This document shows, piece after piece, positions 9,016-19,684 of a stretch of 64,000 bases of DNA. Each line of letters opens with the position of its first letter. Position 1 is the stretch's first letter. The notes under the pieces are model-generated. The model was not told where the DNA came from, did not search any database, and worked only from the letters and a program-made list of their open reading frames with translations. The stretch lies in assembly GCF_000234665.1 (NCBI RefSeq), contig NC_018323.1:591047-655046 (forward strand). The letters are read 5' to 3'. The position numbers and the translations under genes are program-made. This DNA is from Leishmania mexicana MHOM/GT/2001/U1103. Lineage: Eukaryota > Euglenozoa > Kinetoplastea > Trypanosomatida > Trypanosomatidae.

Positions 9016-10881
9016 ATGGGGTCGCAAAGCGGGAAAGCGTCTTTACTGACGTCCAGTCGGCACCGCGGGGTGTGTGATTTGTGTGGCACGAAAGGGACGT
9101 GTAAGTCGTCACTGCAAACGGGAAGCAGCCGCGTCCTCAAGGAATGTAGCCGCTGCCATCTTCGCTGCTGCAGTGAGTGCTACGTGTGGCGCCGCTACGG
9201 GTCTAGTTTTTCGACCTACTATGACGAGGAGAACGCTGTTGCCGAGTTTGCGCCAGTGTGTCAGCGATGCGTAGCAGGGCTGAGTCTGGTCTCCAACGCA
9301 CCGCGGCTTGTTTGGAATAAGATTCTTGAATACTGTGACGCCACGGAAAAGCATCATCTGCTGCAGCTATGCCACGCCACGCAGATGGGCGTTGTGCTGC
9401 CGTACCCTCACACGCGGTACGGGTGGAGCACTTTTTTCGAAGGTAGGCATTTCATCTCTAAAGGTGCCAACGGTGAGGTTTATCACACGGTGGTGCGTCG
9501 CGACATTACGAAGGAGCTCGCGCGGTCTCTAATTGATGCGCTGGATGCAAAGGTGCTAGCCGATCTTGCTGGTCGCGCGGTGGCGGTGAAGGCGATTCGG
9601 AAGTCGACTGTTTTCTCCTTGAGGAGGTGGAAGCACATTCAACGGGAGGTGGACACGCTACGTAGATGCTCCCATCGTCACGTCGTTCAGCTGCACTTCG
9701 TCGCGCAGGGCCCCAGTGAGGTCTACATTGTACTTCAGTACGTGGCGGGTGGCGACTTGTTTGACTGGCTGGTTCGTCAACAGATCCCAATGGAGTATGA
9801 TGTGGTCGTCATCGCGCGGCAACTTCTTGAAACCCTTCACTTTATGCACGAGGTGTGCGGCGTTGTGCATCGCGATATCAAGCCGGAGAACATTCTGCTG
9901 CAACCCGTTGCAAATCCAGGTGTACAGAGGCAGGGAGGTGGATCTCTCGGTGCAGACGATGGGTGCTCCACGGAGCATACCAACTCATCAGATGATTTGT
10001 ACATACGCCTTGCTGACTTCGGGTACGCGAAGCTGCTTCCGCAAAACGAGCCCGGAGATGGGACCCTGTCGCCAGCACGAATCTCGCGCCCCCCTTTGCC
10101 GCCTGTGCCCGCGGATTCCACCGGTATTGCGGGACCTAGGGAGGAAAACGTGCAGCGCACCGAGCCTTGTGCGAAGGCTTGCAATGGGTTCCTCATTTCC
10201 TCCACTCCGTGTGGAACACTCGGCTTTGCTGCCCCTGAGATCCTCTCCGCCTACAACGCGCGGAAGAACGCTTTGCAGCGCCCACGTTCAAGCCGGCAAG
10301 CTGCCGAGCAGCTCGGAGACGCGGGCAAGCCGCGAACGCCGGTAGATTTAGTGAAGCGTATGGACATCTTTGCGGCTGGTGTGACTATATGCATCCTCCT
10401 GACGGGGTGCGAACCGTTTCCGTGTCGGTCGTCGAAGGAGCATATTGAGGCTGTGCACGAAGGTCTGGACTTTAGCGGACCTCAGTGGAACTACGTTTCT
10501 CAGCCGGCCAAGAACTTACTACGTCGCATGCTTGCGCCAAAGGCAGTGGATCGTCCCTCAGCCTTTGAGTGCCTCAACTCTTCATGGATGAAGCACCAGG
10601 GCCCGTACACTGACGCTACCTCAGAGGCGGAGGACGACGACGAGAATGCGCGTGAGAAGGGCATCAATCGCAGCGCGTCCATGTGGCAGCTGGTCTCTAC
10701 CTCGTTCCAGAATTCTGTCCACTCGCTGCGCAAGAACGAGGGGTGGCTATTTGTGCAGGATGCACAGGGACTCGTGACGACGATTCCACGTCAGCTTGTA
10801 AACGGTAAAGAAGATGGCGAGTCCTTTTCCGAGGCGCTTCATTCCTCCAATGGTCGCGAACAGGCCTCCACTGTCTACTAG
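9016..10881 (+). CDS. Zinc-finger (FYVE-like) serine/threonine kinase
   Basis: 621 aa. The N-terminal finger has eight spaced cysteines (C20, C23, C44, C47, C52, C55, C82, C85), close to the FYVE/RING-like CX2C...CX2CX4CX2C...CX2C spacing, but without the RRHHCR phosphoinositide motif. The kinase domain follows: start at about 145, K192 in VAVKAIRK, HRD D287, DFG D334, and GTLGFAAPEIL. It has insertions on both sides of DFG: about 40 residues before it, and a long Pro/Ser-rich one between DFG and the APE motif. The C-terminal lobe ends near 530, followed by an acidic, Ser-rich tail. The N-terminus MGSQSGK begins with Gly2, a weak myristoylation candidate. CAMK/AGC-like specificity is likely; the substrate is unknown. 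The finger may target membranes or partners. Confidence 0.82.
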   Translation: MGSQSGKASLLTSSRHRGVCDLCGTKGTCKSSLQTGSSRVLKECSRCHLRCCSECYVWRRYGSSFSTYYDEENAVAEFAPVCQRCVAGLSLVSNAPRLVWNKILEYCDATEKHHLLQLCHATQMGVVLPYPHTRYGWSTFFEGRHFISKGANGEVYHTVVRRDITKELARSLIDALDAKVLADLAGRAVAVKAIRKSTVFSLRRWKHIQREVDTLRRCSHRHVVQLHFVAQGPSEVYIVLQYVAGGDLFDWLVRQQIPMEYDVVVIARQLLETLHFMHEVCGVVHRDIKPENILLQPVANPGVQRQGGGSLGADDGCSTEHTNSSDDLYIRLADFGYAKLLPQNEPGDGTLSPARISRPPLPPVPADSTGIAGPREENVQRTEPCAKACNGFLISSTPCGTLGFAAPEILSAYNARKNALQRPRSSRQAAEQLGDAGKPRTPVDLVKRMDIFAAGVTICILLTGCEPFPCRSSKEHIEAVHEGLDFSGPQWNYVSQPAKNLLRRMLAPKAVDRPSAFECLNSSWMKHQGPYTDATSEAEDDDENAREKGINRSASMWQLVSTSFQNSVHSLRKNEGWLFVQDAQGLVTTIPRQLVNGKEDGESFSEALHSSNGREQASTVY

Positions 10882-11752
10882 AGACTCTCAACTTTTCCCA
10901 TCTTGATCAAGCGCATTTCCACGGCATTGGCTTCTACGTCGACGTCGTTCTTCTCCATCCTGCGAATTGTAGTGCACATTTCCTCATACATCCACAAACG
11001 TCCCTTTACAGACCGTACGAATGCAGGGCCTTCCTCTAGCCTACACGCCCTTCTCCCCCTCCCTCCAGATACTGCTGTTGGCTTTTCTTTGCGTTCTTTC
11101 CCTCTCAACACTTTCGATTCTCGGCTGCTTTTTTTTTCCTTTATCGCCCAGCACCGATGAATTCGAAAGCGTACCGCCTTCTTGTGTAGTTTCTCTGATT
11201 CTATTTTGTATGTTTCTTCTGTTCATCGCCTTGCATGACGCCCAACTTTTGTTTTTCTCTTTCCCCGCCTTTTCGATGACACTACGATATCTCCTCATTC
11301 GCTTCCCTGATCACCATTCCCCATGCTGTCGTGTACCATTTATGTTTCCCTCACTGCCTTTCTTACATGTTTCTTTTCTTTTTTTTTCGTCAAGGCCGAG
11401 ACGGATTGATCTTTCACGACTCTTTTCCCGCTTTCCACTCTTTTCCGCATTGTTCCGTGATGAGTAATCCAGTGATTCTCTTCCCTATCTTCAGATCGTG
11501 TTTCTCTTGTTCGACTTACAACGTGTTTTTGTGGTCTCTCTCTCCTCCCTCACTTCTTCGGCGCTCTCGCATCCTAAAAGAAACGCAGAAGAGAAGAGAG
11601 GGTTGTATAAATGCTTCTGCTATGCCCATAATCTCGCTTTATTTTTTCTTTGTCGCCGCCGCGACGACTAGTGGACTCCTGCTTATATACCTGGCGCGTG
11701 ACTATACCACAGCTCCATCCCTTGCATTTTCTTGTTGCTTCCTCCTCCTTAA
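10882..11752. other. CT-rich spacer before SIDER copy 2
   Basis: Strongly pyrimidine-rich on the + strand with many T and C runs. No ORF with domain content. Probably 3' UTR of the zinc-finger kinase and intergenic sequence. Confidence 0.5.
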
Positions 11753-12301
11753 CCCTGATGACGGGGAGGGGGGTCTCAGCGCGTGGTGTCTCAGAGCTCA
11801 GTGCACCTCCACTCCACGGGGGAGCTAAGCAGCACCCCTTCTTCCCCCTCTCCTATCCCTGCCAACTGCAGACCCGCCTCTGCTGGTGACAGGGCCCATC
11901 CACCTACGGCGTAGGGAGGGGTGTGTGTCAGAGCGATGCGTCGCTGCTGATGTCGGCGGTAAAGGCGCTGGACGGCGTTGGGTTGGAGCCACCTGCGACA
12001 GCGAACGCGTCTGCGCCATCCGCCTAATGAGCGATGTGCCCGCGTGGCTCGACCCCATCTCACCCGGACCCCCACACTGCCCACTGGCGTGGGGAGCCTT
12101 AGCCCCTCTGCGGGGACGGCGCCGCGTGAGGACCGGCATGATGGAGGAGCGGATACGCGGTGCGCTAGCAAGGGTTCGAGGCAGGGGCCGAGCAGCTCAG
12201 ATGACTGGGCCGGGGCGTTGCTGTGTAGCGCGCGTCTGCGGGTTCTGCGCACCACGCGGGCGAGGCCTGCGACTGACCGGTGTAGAGCGGAGTTCGGCTC
12301 G
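11753..12301 (+). mobile_element. SIDER-type degenerate retroposon, copy 2
   Basis: About 549 bp, starting ccctgatgacgggg and collinear with copies 1 and 3 until ttcggctcg, where it diverges; it lacks their last ~30 bases and so is 3' truncated. Internally it is almost identical to copy 3: I noticed one body substitution and a difference in the G-rich leader. It sits between the zinc-finger kinase and eIF4E-2 genes, probably in a 3' UTR, where SIDER2 elements are known to lower mRNA stability. Confidence 0.8.
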
Positions 12302-13012
12302 TGTTGTATGGCAGGGAGTGGACACGTTTATGCGAAACGAAGTCGGCCTTACTTGCTCTATAGACAGTCTTGAAAGAAAATATTTGAAGTTTTCTTTCTT
12401 TTTTCCCCTTTCCTGCGCACGAACCACTTAAGTGTTTGCTTGCTTTTTAAACCTGAGGTGCGCAGTGGGACCAACTGTAGGACCCAATGAATCTCGAGAG
12501 AAGCATGACACGTGCTGGTGAGCATGAGCAGGGGCAAACCTGCACTGCACCCCCGTCGAAGCCGCTTTTGGAAGTAAACACGGTCTGTTTTCCAGCCGCG
12601 GACGTTTTCTTTTGCGGGAGTGAGCCTCACTTTCCCAGTGGTTGTGTGTTGGTCCTCGGAAGGAGAAAGGCATGTTTGAATACCGAAAGGAACCACCCCC
12701 TTCCAGGTGAACGCGTCTGATGTCGGTTCCATGGGTCACCGCGACTGCCGCCCCTTCATCCTTACGGCTTCTGGCCCTCCTCAAAAAGAAACGCCCAGGC
12801 AAAAGAGAAAGACTTACACACAGAAGCTGCAGGCGTAGCTCAGATAGACTAAAGAAGTCCCTGGGTCGCCAAGGGTCACACACCCTTGCCCTCCAGCACA
12901 GTTATCGAGAGCGTTCTCAGCATCATACACATAGACCGATAGACATCGCATCAGGTTTTTTTTGCTTCGTGAAGCGCGTTTCATTTCCAGGTTTGTCGTG
13001 CACCCCGACGCT
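12302..13012. other. Spacer with predicted eIF4E-2 splice acceptor
   Basis: No gene is supported. A T-rich tract at about 12955-12988 ends in ttccag (AG 12989-12990), 23 bases before ATG 13013; this is the likely spliced-leader addition site of eIF4E-2. Confidence 0.5.
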
Positions 13013-13858
13013 ATGGATCCGAGTAGGTGTGCCCCGGCGAGCGCTGTGACAGATGAGCAGCCGCTTACTCTGCTGTGGGGGACGTGGGAGATGTGGTGCG
13101 ACATGCCGCAGCGACAGCAAGGCCACGGCACAGAAAATACCAACTGGCTGGAGCAGGTGAAGAGCATTGGCTTGTTCGACAGTGCTGAGGGCTTCTGGGG
13201 AATTTTCAACTGCACCATCCTGCCATCACAGCTCCCACCGAACGGCTCCTATTACCTTTTTCGAAAACACATTGCCCCAATGTGGGAGCACGAGGCAAAC
13301 CGCAGAGGCGGGAAGTGGGTGATTCCCTTTACCGGCAAGGCGTCGCGGGGTGAGGGTGATTTGCAGCCGGTCGATGTGGCTTGGCAGGCGCTGTGCCTCT
13401 CCGCGATTGGGGAGCTCTTTCCCGACGACGAGGAGGAGATCTGCGGCGTCACTGTGAGTCGTGGGCGGCAGCGCACCTTTCCCTCTGGCCATGCGACGTC
13501 TGTGCTAGGTGAGTGGAAGCTTTGCCTGTGGACCCGCGGTGCCGACAACAGGGAATCGCAAATGCGCATTGCAGAGTACATTTGCAAGCAGCTACACTTG
13601 CTGCCCTTGTCGAAGGAGGGGAGTAGGGATGGACAAAGCGGCGAAACTGACAAATTGGTGATGATGCCGCTGTACCCAGACCCTTCCCCAGCCGCCAAGA
13701 CACGGGAGGCATCTGGGATTTCGTCTGGAATGACCTATGTAGCGCACCGGGACTTGATGGAGGCAAAGCAGGAGTTCGTGAAGGGCGGAAGCAGGGTTGT
13801 TCAAGCGTTCAGACCCAAGTACACTCTTGCAATCGATGTGAGGGGTGAGGTTGTGTGA
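13013..13858 (+). CDS. EIF4E2: Translation initiation factor eIF4E-2
   Basis: 281 aa from ATG 13013, the length I recall for LeishIF4E-2. The eIF4E fold is evident: WGTWEMW start, W45 (equivalent of human W56), FWGIFN with W62 (human W73), MWE W91-E92 (human W102-E103, which stack on and hold the cap), GGKW, and later EWKLCLW. It differs from canonical eIF4E by insertions between these motifs and a C-terminal extension of ~80 residues. Trypanosomatids have six eIF4E paralogues; this one binds the hypermethylated cap-4 and is reported with larger complexes or polysomes, but its role in initiation is not settled. The frame is open 17 codons upstream, but the acceptor at 12990 lies inside that part. 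Confidence 0.92.
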   Translation: MDPSRCAPASAVTDEQPLTLLWGTWEMWCDMPQRQQGHGTENTNWLEQVKSIGLFDSAEGFWGIFNCTILPSQLPPNGSYYLFRKHIAPMWEHEANRRGGKWVIPFTGKASRGEGDLQPVDVAWQALCLSAIGELFPDDEEEICGVTVSRGRQRTFPSGHATSVLGEWKLCLWTRGADNRESQMRIAEYICKQLHLLPLSKEGSRDGQSGETDKLVMMPLYPDPSPAAKTREASGISSGMTYVAHRDLMEAKQEFVKGGSRVVQAFRPKYTLAIDVRGEVV

Positions 13859-14640
13859 TACTGCACCTCGACCTGTCAACCTCAGCGTGCGCCGCCTGTC
13901 AGATATTCCCTTATCTGCGAGTTTTGGGTCTTTGTGAACCCCTGGCGGCACGCGCAAAAGTGGACTGCCACTTGCTAGATGATCGGTGCACGTCCTCGTC
14001 TCATTTGGCCGTCGGGGAGGAAGATGCTTGCCGCCCTTTCCCTTTTGTTCACCACATCTTTAGACATCAGAGTATTCGTTTGCCACCTTGTGTTCCTGAG
14101 CATTCAAACACGAAAACCTTCCGAGAAGCCAGAAAAGTCCCCTCACACGCGTGCTCCCCCCCTTCACCCTCGTCCGAGGGTGTGGGTTCGCTTGGGAATG
14201 CGTTACAACCGCGCCACTCTCCATGATTATGATACGTTTTGGCAAAGAAGGTGCCCGGATTTGTGTCACGCCATTGGCTCTTTCCTACGCTCGGTGGCAT
14301 CGTCTCCGTAACATCGTGAACTCTCTGACGTACATGGATGGCGCGGTGTACGCACGGACCTGCCTTGAAAACGCTGACCCCTCTTCTCTGGTGTCTCGCC
14401 CGCCTCTATACCCACGGCTCGCTCTTCCCTCTCCCTCTTCTTCTTCCCATCCACACCTCTGTTTTTTTTTTTCGGCCTCCTGTCACATGTCTGCTCCGAC
14501 GGCTCAGTCGATATCAGAAACCCCTTCTCCCTTCAACTTTGTTTAGGGTAGAAAACAGAGGCCAAGGGACCTTGCACTTTGACCTCGTTTTTTTTTCGTT
14601 TCCCTCTTGCATCTCCTCTCCTCAGAGTCATATTGGGAAG
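13859..14640. other. Spacer with pyrimidine tracts and splice acceptor
   Basis: No gene. The T/C-rich tract at about 14587-14622 ends at AG 14624-14625, 16 bases before ATG 14641, and is a strong trans-splice candidate for the next gene. Confidence 0.5.
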
Positions 14641-14985
14641 ATGTTTGGCCGTCGCGTTGCCAGCTGCTGCCGCATCCCGGCTAACATGTACGCCCGGCTG
14701 CACATCAGCTCCCTGCAGCAGGCGAATCGGATGCTACCGCCATTAGTCCCCATCACCACCTCCATCTGCCGCAGCGTGAGCGGTGGAACCGGGGCATTCG
14801 CATCCTTGGTCGCTGGAAGCGAAGCTGTGCCGGCAGACTTGACGTCCCCAGGGAACCTGCTTTCCCTTCTCGGTGTGACGCCGCAAGTGCTACTCGGCGC
14901 CATCAACGCCAATACTCTTCTACTGCGAATAATCTCCGATACAATGTGCACTTATAGTGTTATATTACTACGCACCACTGGGTGA
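14641..14985 (+). CDS. Small protein with mitochondrial-type N-terminus
   Basis: 114 aa from ATG 14641, the first ATG after a strong splice acceptor. The N-terminus is basic and free of acidic residues (MFGRRVASCCRIPANMYARL), as in mitochondrial presequences. The middle is Ser/Gly/Pro-rich and includes a leucine-rich stretch (NLLSLLGVTPQVLLGA). No known domain is recognised. The last ~20 residues look less coding-like, so the original reading frame may have been shortened by an indel. It could also be an intact fast-evolving mitochondrial protein. Comparison with the syntenic gene in other Leishmania would decide. Confidence 0.55.
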   Translation: MFGRRVASCCRIPANMYARLHISSLQQANRMLPPLVPITTSICRSVSGGTGAFASLVAGSEAVPADLTSPGNLLSLLGVTPQVLLGAINANTLLLRIISDTMCTYSVILLRTTG

Positions 14986-16327
14986 TTTGGGGGTGATTCA
15001 TCCTTGCCGTCACTCAGCATAGGCGCAGCCAGGGTGCTGCGGTCGAGGGGAAGGACGGAAGGCCCCCGGTGAGGATGAAAAGATCGCCGAATGTGCAACA
15101 GAGTTAGCCTCTTTTTTTCCGGGGATCCACCCCCCACCTGCGCGCTCACCACGGGAGTTTGTGGAGAGGTCTCGCTCTCCTTCGACAGGTTGTTCACATC
15201 TTTCTTTACCTTTTGTTTGTTCTCTCTGGGCGTGCGTGCGCCACCGCCTGCGCATGGCAGACAGGCGACGCCCGAGGCGCAAACATGTGATTTTCTAGCA
15301 CCCTTCCCGCGGTGCACTCTGTCGTCTTTTCCTTTTTTCTTCGGAGGCGGGGGAACGCTTTTCACACCGCTGCAGCTGACTGGTGGAGGGCACATCAAGC
15401 CATCGTTGCGTGGGGGGGGCCCTCATGGAAGCAAGTCCTACACATATCTCCTGTCGCCTCACGCACAGGTGCGCTCACTGGATCACGACACTCTAAGCTG
15501 TGTTTCCTTGCCCTTTGATCAGCACAACAATGCGCCCATAGCTGGCCCCCTTCTTTTTATGCGTGCCGCGTGTCGATTTGGATCGTGCCTGTGAGGATGT
15601 GCCCTTCTGTGGTCGTGTGGCTTTTCTGTTCTCCCTTTTCTCGCAAAGGGGCGAATCATGTCTTTGGTGAGCGTCCCAGGGTTTGCCGTTTTGTTTTTTG
15701 TTGTTGTTTTATCCGTTGTTGCTTGTGTTGTTTCTCGTACGCGGTAAGCTGTTCATCTTGTCGTCACTGGTTTCATTTTTTTTTACATCAGGTACAACTG
15801 GGTGCAAAGATAAGGGAAAACAAGCACAAACACAACGGGGGTGGACCAGCAGCAAGAAGCATATCCCTGAAGCAGCGGCGATGCACCTGGCATTTGTACC
15901 TCAGGGATGCTTGAGTGGTGATGTGCCTGTGCGTGTGGCGCGTTGCATCTGCACGACGTGGCGGAGTGTATGGTATGCTTCCATACGTGGCTGCACGGGC
16001 GAACATCCGCTTAATGAATGAGTCAGAGCAGTTCATGTATGGTTGAACTCTGATTTCTCACCTCCTATCTTCCTCATTCTCTGTCTTCAGAGTCTTCCAG
16101 TTCCGGCCGCATCCTGCTCTCCTTCACAATCACGAGCAGGGGTCCAGGGCTTTTTGATTCGACACGCGTGCGAAATCGAGCAGCCGATCACCTTCATTGG
16201 TTACCCCGCTGACTGGTTTCACCGACTTCTAATTTTTCTTCTCTCTTTTCGCACTTGTAATTAGAAGCGAGAACGACAAGGAAAGTGATCCCTCTTCTCG
16301 TCTTTGGCAGTTTCTGCTTGGTCCAAT
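14986..16327. other. Long intergenic spacer
   Basis: 1.3 kb without a supportable gene. T-rich runs at 15300-15350 and 15690-15790. A pyrimidine tract at 16228-16262 ends in AG 16263-16264, a likely splice acceptor for the transporter starting at 16328. Confidence 0.5.
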
Positions 16328-17290
16328 ATGTCCACAGAGCAGGCTCGCACTTTGCTCTACCTGGCGCTGAACGCTTTCAGCAGCATCGGGATCGTGTACA
16401 CGAACAAAGTGATCTTTACGCGGCACGGCTTCAGCTATGGCACTCTCCTGACGGTGATTCACTTCTTCATCACGACCCTCGGGCTGTTCATTTGCCGCAT
16501 GATGGGTGTCTTCGAGCCGAAACGCATACCTGTACTCAAGATCCTCCCCCTTTGCGTGGGCTTCTGCGGTTTCGTGGCGCTGAACAACGTGTCGCTGGTC
16601 TACAACAACATTGGCTTCTATCAGCTCATCAAAGTGCTGACGACACCCATGCTGGTTGTCATTCAGACCTTATTCTATCAAAAGACGTTTTCCGCGAAAG
16701 TGAAGCTCTCCTTGACGGTCACTTGCATTGGCGTGGCTCTCTCCACGGTGAGCGATACCTCGGCCAACTTTTCGGGTACGGTGGTAGCCCTCTCGGCACT
16801 TCTTATTACGTGTATGTATCAAATTTGGGTGGGGACGAAGCAGACTGAGCTTCACTGCGACAGCTTTCAGCTTCTCTATAATCAGGCACCCATTTCGTGC
16901 GCTATGCTGATGCCGATGGCCTACTTCGCCGACGATCTTGCAAACAAGTACTACACACCATGCTGGCCCACTATCATGCTGATCACCTTCTCAGGCTTCC
17001 TGGCGTTTTTTGTGAACATCTCCATTTTCTTGGTGATAGGCAAGACCTCCCCCGTGACGTACAACGTGCTGGGGCACTTCAAGCTGTGCGTCATTCTCTC
17101 TCTCGGCTTTCTGTGGTTCGGCGACCAGATGAATGCACGTATTTTCCTTGGCATTCTAATTACTCTATCCGGAGTGTTCTGGTACACGCATCTGAAGATG
17201 CAAGAAGGGGAAAAGGAGGATGCCAAGGTCCTGGGGAAGCACGAGGAACACCACGTCAATGGCGGTGAGGGGGATGAAAAGTACGTGTAG
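16328..17290 (+). CDS. DMT-family nucleotide-sugar/triose-phosphate translocator-like protein
   Basis: 320 aa from ATG 16328. Hydrophobic throughout, with about 9-10 membrane segments, beginning LLYLALNAFSSIGIVYTNK, a typical start of the TPT/nucleotide-sugar transporter family (SLC35-like). The family signature near the C-terminus (KTSPVTYNVLGHFK) is present. The C-terminal tail is hydrophilic and acidic (KLHLG-free, ending GDEKYV). These carriers sit in Golgi or ER membranes and exchange nucleotide sugars for nucleotide monophosphates. The nearest type by eye is SLC35E3-like, so the substrate is unknown; it is not clearly one of the characterised LPG2/LPG5 carriers. SIDER copy 3 starts 40 bp after the stop, inside the probable 3' UTR. 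Confidence 0.85.
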   Translation: MSTEQARTLLYLALNAFSSIGIVYTNKVIFTRHGFSYGTLLTVIHFFITTLGLFICRMMGVFEPKRIPVLKILPLCVGFCGFVALNNVSLVYNNIGFYQLIKVLTTPMLVVIQTLFYQKTFSAKVKLSLTVTCIGVALSTVSDTSANFSGTVVALSALLITCMYQIWVGTKQTELHCDSFQLLYNQAPISCAMLMPMAYFADDLANKYYTPCWPTIMLITFSGFLAFFVNISIFLVIGKTSPVTYNVLGHFKLCVILSLGFLWFGDQMNARIFLGILITLSGVFWYTHLKMQEGEKEDAKVLGKHEEHHVNGGEGDEKYV

Positions 17291-17329
17291 TAAAACATCT
17301 TTCTTTTTCTCTTTCCATTGCGTGCTTCT

Positions 17330-17910
17330 CCCTGATGACGGGGAGGGGAGGTCTCAGCGCGTGGTGTCTCAGAGCTCAGTGCACCTCCACTCCACGGGGG
17401 AGCTAAGCAGCACCCCTTCTTCCCCCTCTCCTATCCCTGCCAACTGCAGACCCGCCTCTGCTGGTGACAGGGCCCATCCACCTACGGCGTAGGGAGGGGT
17501 GTGTGTCAGAGCGATGCGTCGCTGCTGATGTCGGCGGTAAAGGCGCTGGACGGCGTTGGGTTGGAGCCACCTGCGACAGCGAACGCGTCTGCGCCATCCG
17601 CCTAATGAGCGATGTGCCCGCGTGGCTCGACCCCATCTCACCCGGACCCCCACACTCCCCACTGGCGTGGGGAGCCTTAGCCCCTCTGCGGGGACGGCGC
17701 CGCGTGAGGACCGGCATGATGGAGGAGCGGATACGCGGTGCGCTAGCAAGGGTTCGAGGCAGGGGCCGAGCAGCTCAGATGACTGGGCCGGGGCGTTGCT
17801 GTGTAGCGCGCGTCTGCGGGTTCTGCGCACCACGCGGGCGAGGCCTGCGACTGACCGGTGTAGAGCGGAGTTCGGCTCGCGCGTCATGTCAGTTAGGGGA
17901 GATGTTGCCA
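17330..17910 (+). mobile_element. SIDER-type degenerate retroposon, copy 3
   Basis: 581 bp. Body nearly identical to copy 2; its 3' tail (cgcgtcatgtcagttagggg to gatgttgcca) is shared with copy 1. It follows the transporter stop by 40 bp, so lies in its 3' UTR. Same direct orientation as copies 1 and 2. Confidence 0.8.
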
Positions 17911-18762
17911 TACAGAATCTGTCTAGGTCGTCCGCGTCTGTCTTCTCGAAGTCGTGGACTTGTTGGCTGGTAAACACAGTTTTGTATGTGCGAGTATCGG
18001 CACGTGGCCTTGCGCGTGGTGCTCAGCAGTGATACCGATGACTCGGTAAAGGATGTAGGGGGGGAGGATGACATAAAGTGTAGGGGGAGTTGGAGGTCAC
18101 GAAGGTCGTTGGTTTTTTTTTTTATCGGTTCGTTTGCTCTTAAGCTTTATGCACCGCGCTGTAGGAGGAGTGCCGACTCCTGAAACAAGTGCGCTGCAGC
18201 ACCTGACGAATCCTGCGAGTAAGTAGGAGAATGCAGAGCAGAATGAGTTTCGTTCCCGAGCGGTGGTACGTTCACCTTCGGTGGACACCCTCCTCTCCCT
18301 TCACCCCTTTTCCGCCTTCACTTTCCTCTGCACTGAAAAGAAAGCAAACGGCGAAACATTTTTTTTTTCTTCGGGAAAGGTGCGTGGTTCCGGCCAGTAC
18401 GACCACGATGTATCTCTCTCTATATATAACTTTTCTTCCACCGTTGGCAGACGCGTGCTGGACGGGAGGGGCAAGTTCCTCTGTTGTACTTTTTCTCCCC
18501 GTTGTCGTTTGTGAAGAACTTGTCGCACTGCATGAAAAGGACACTTCAGGGTATTCCACGCTTACCGTGAGGATACACTTACTTCACTCATTGGGACACG
18601 GTTTCGCCTCCGCATGGTCCCCCCTTCCCACCACTTGTCTGCCGGTGATATTCACCACCCTGACGCAAGGGTGCCCTTCCCTCTTTTTGTAGGTACGCTA
18701 TTTTCATTTTTCACAAAGAAGGGAGCTGTGCAAAGTTTTCTTGGTGGGGGCGGATGGTGCAA
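17911..18762. other. Spacer between SIDER copy 3 and the DIRE fragment
   Basis: No gene is supported on either strand. Short T runs occur at 18113 and 18359, with no recognisable domain. Confidence 0.45.
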
Positions 18763-19684
18763 CATGCCGGCAGGCACACCCAGTCAGAAGCCGCCGCGGT
18801 GCTTTAGTGCCACCATGCACTCGCAGGCACCGCGGCAACAGGCTGCGGCCGCGCACTCGCTCTCCCTCCTCACGGCGCTCCGCACCGGCCCGACAGCGGT
18901 GGAGGATGGCGCATCGCGACGCATTGCGGCACAAGTGCCGGCGCTGCCGGCCCGTCTCTGGCCATTGGGAGCTGGTGCACAACGACGAGGCCGGCACGCT
19001 TGCAAAGTCGGCCATGCCAGAGGCGGGCGGGTTCAGGAGAGGGTGGAGTCCCCCCGCCGCCACAGACGCACAGCAGCGACCCGCACAGACAGCAACGCCG
19101 TCCGGAAGCAGGACCCAGGGTCCGAACGTGCGAGCGCTGCGTGCACCTGCGGTCAAGCACAGCTGGCACACGGTGTATGACATCCAGGAAGGCATGCAAG
19201 GGGCAGAGGAGCACGAGTGATGGACGGGAAAGGCGCGAGGAGACCCACACCGGCCAGCGCCACAGTGCATGTGCGCGGCATATGCCGCATCCCCTGCATC
19301 CGACCGGGTGGGCGGATGCGGCACGGGTGGCGGGAGCATGACGCGGGCGCCCCGACCTGCACCATCGAGCCCGCCAGAGACCCCCATGTGGGGGGACTCC
19401 GCACCACGTTACGGCACGCAGCGGCCTGAGGCGAGTCAGGGCGATGCACGGCTCACAGGCCGAGTGCAGCGTCCCAGAGGCCCCTGGCCTGACTCTGGCC
19501 AACTCCCCCTTTGACCTCACCCGGCATGCACCTGCAGTGCCCCCACCCCTACTGCCCGCACCGCAGACGCCGCCGCCTCCGCCCTCGAGGACAGGGACCT
19601 CGCCGTGGTGCAGCAGGGGCGGGTGAAGTGTCGTTGTGTGCGTATGCGTTGGTTGGCTTGCTTCCGGTAGAATGGCCACGCTGA
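18763..19684 (+). mobile_element. DIRE 3' fragment, plus orientation (inverted-repeat arm A)
   Basis: 922 bp, an inverted near-perfect copy of 26587-27508; I counted only four mismatches and no net indel. In the + direction 18957-19019 encodes a decayed RNase H C-terminal motif (GHWELVHNDEAGTLAK, compare the N-E-x-x-D-x-x-A-K motif of ingi/L1Tc RNase H), so this is the 3' part of a degenerate ingi/L1Tc-related element in sense orientation. No complete reading frame. The left boundary is abrupt at catgccgg; the right boundary follows gtagaatggccacgctga. Confidence 0.75.
18957..19019 (+). pseudogene. RNase H motif remnant in DIRE arm A
   Basis: The frame through these bases reads PVSGHWELVHNDEAGTLAK, the end of a retrotransposon RNase H domain. 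The flanking frame is GC-rich and not conserved; the metal-binding aspartates further upstream are not present in this fragment. Confidence 0.55.

Noticed and set aside
16304..16327. TTG start eight codons upstream of the transporter
   Set aside because: Spliced-leader mRNAs use ATG; 16328 begins the conserved domain.
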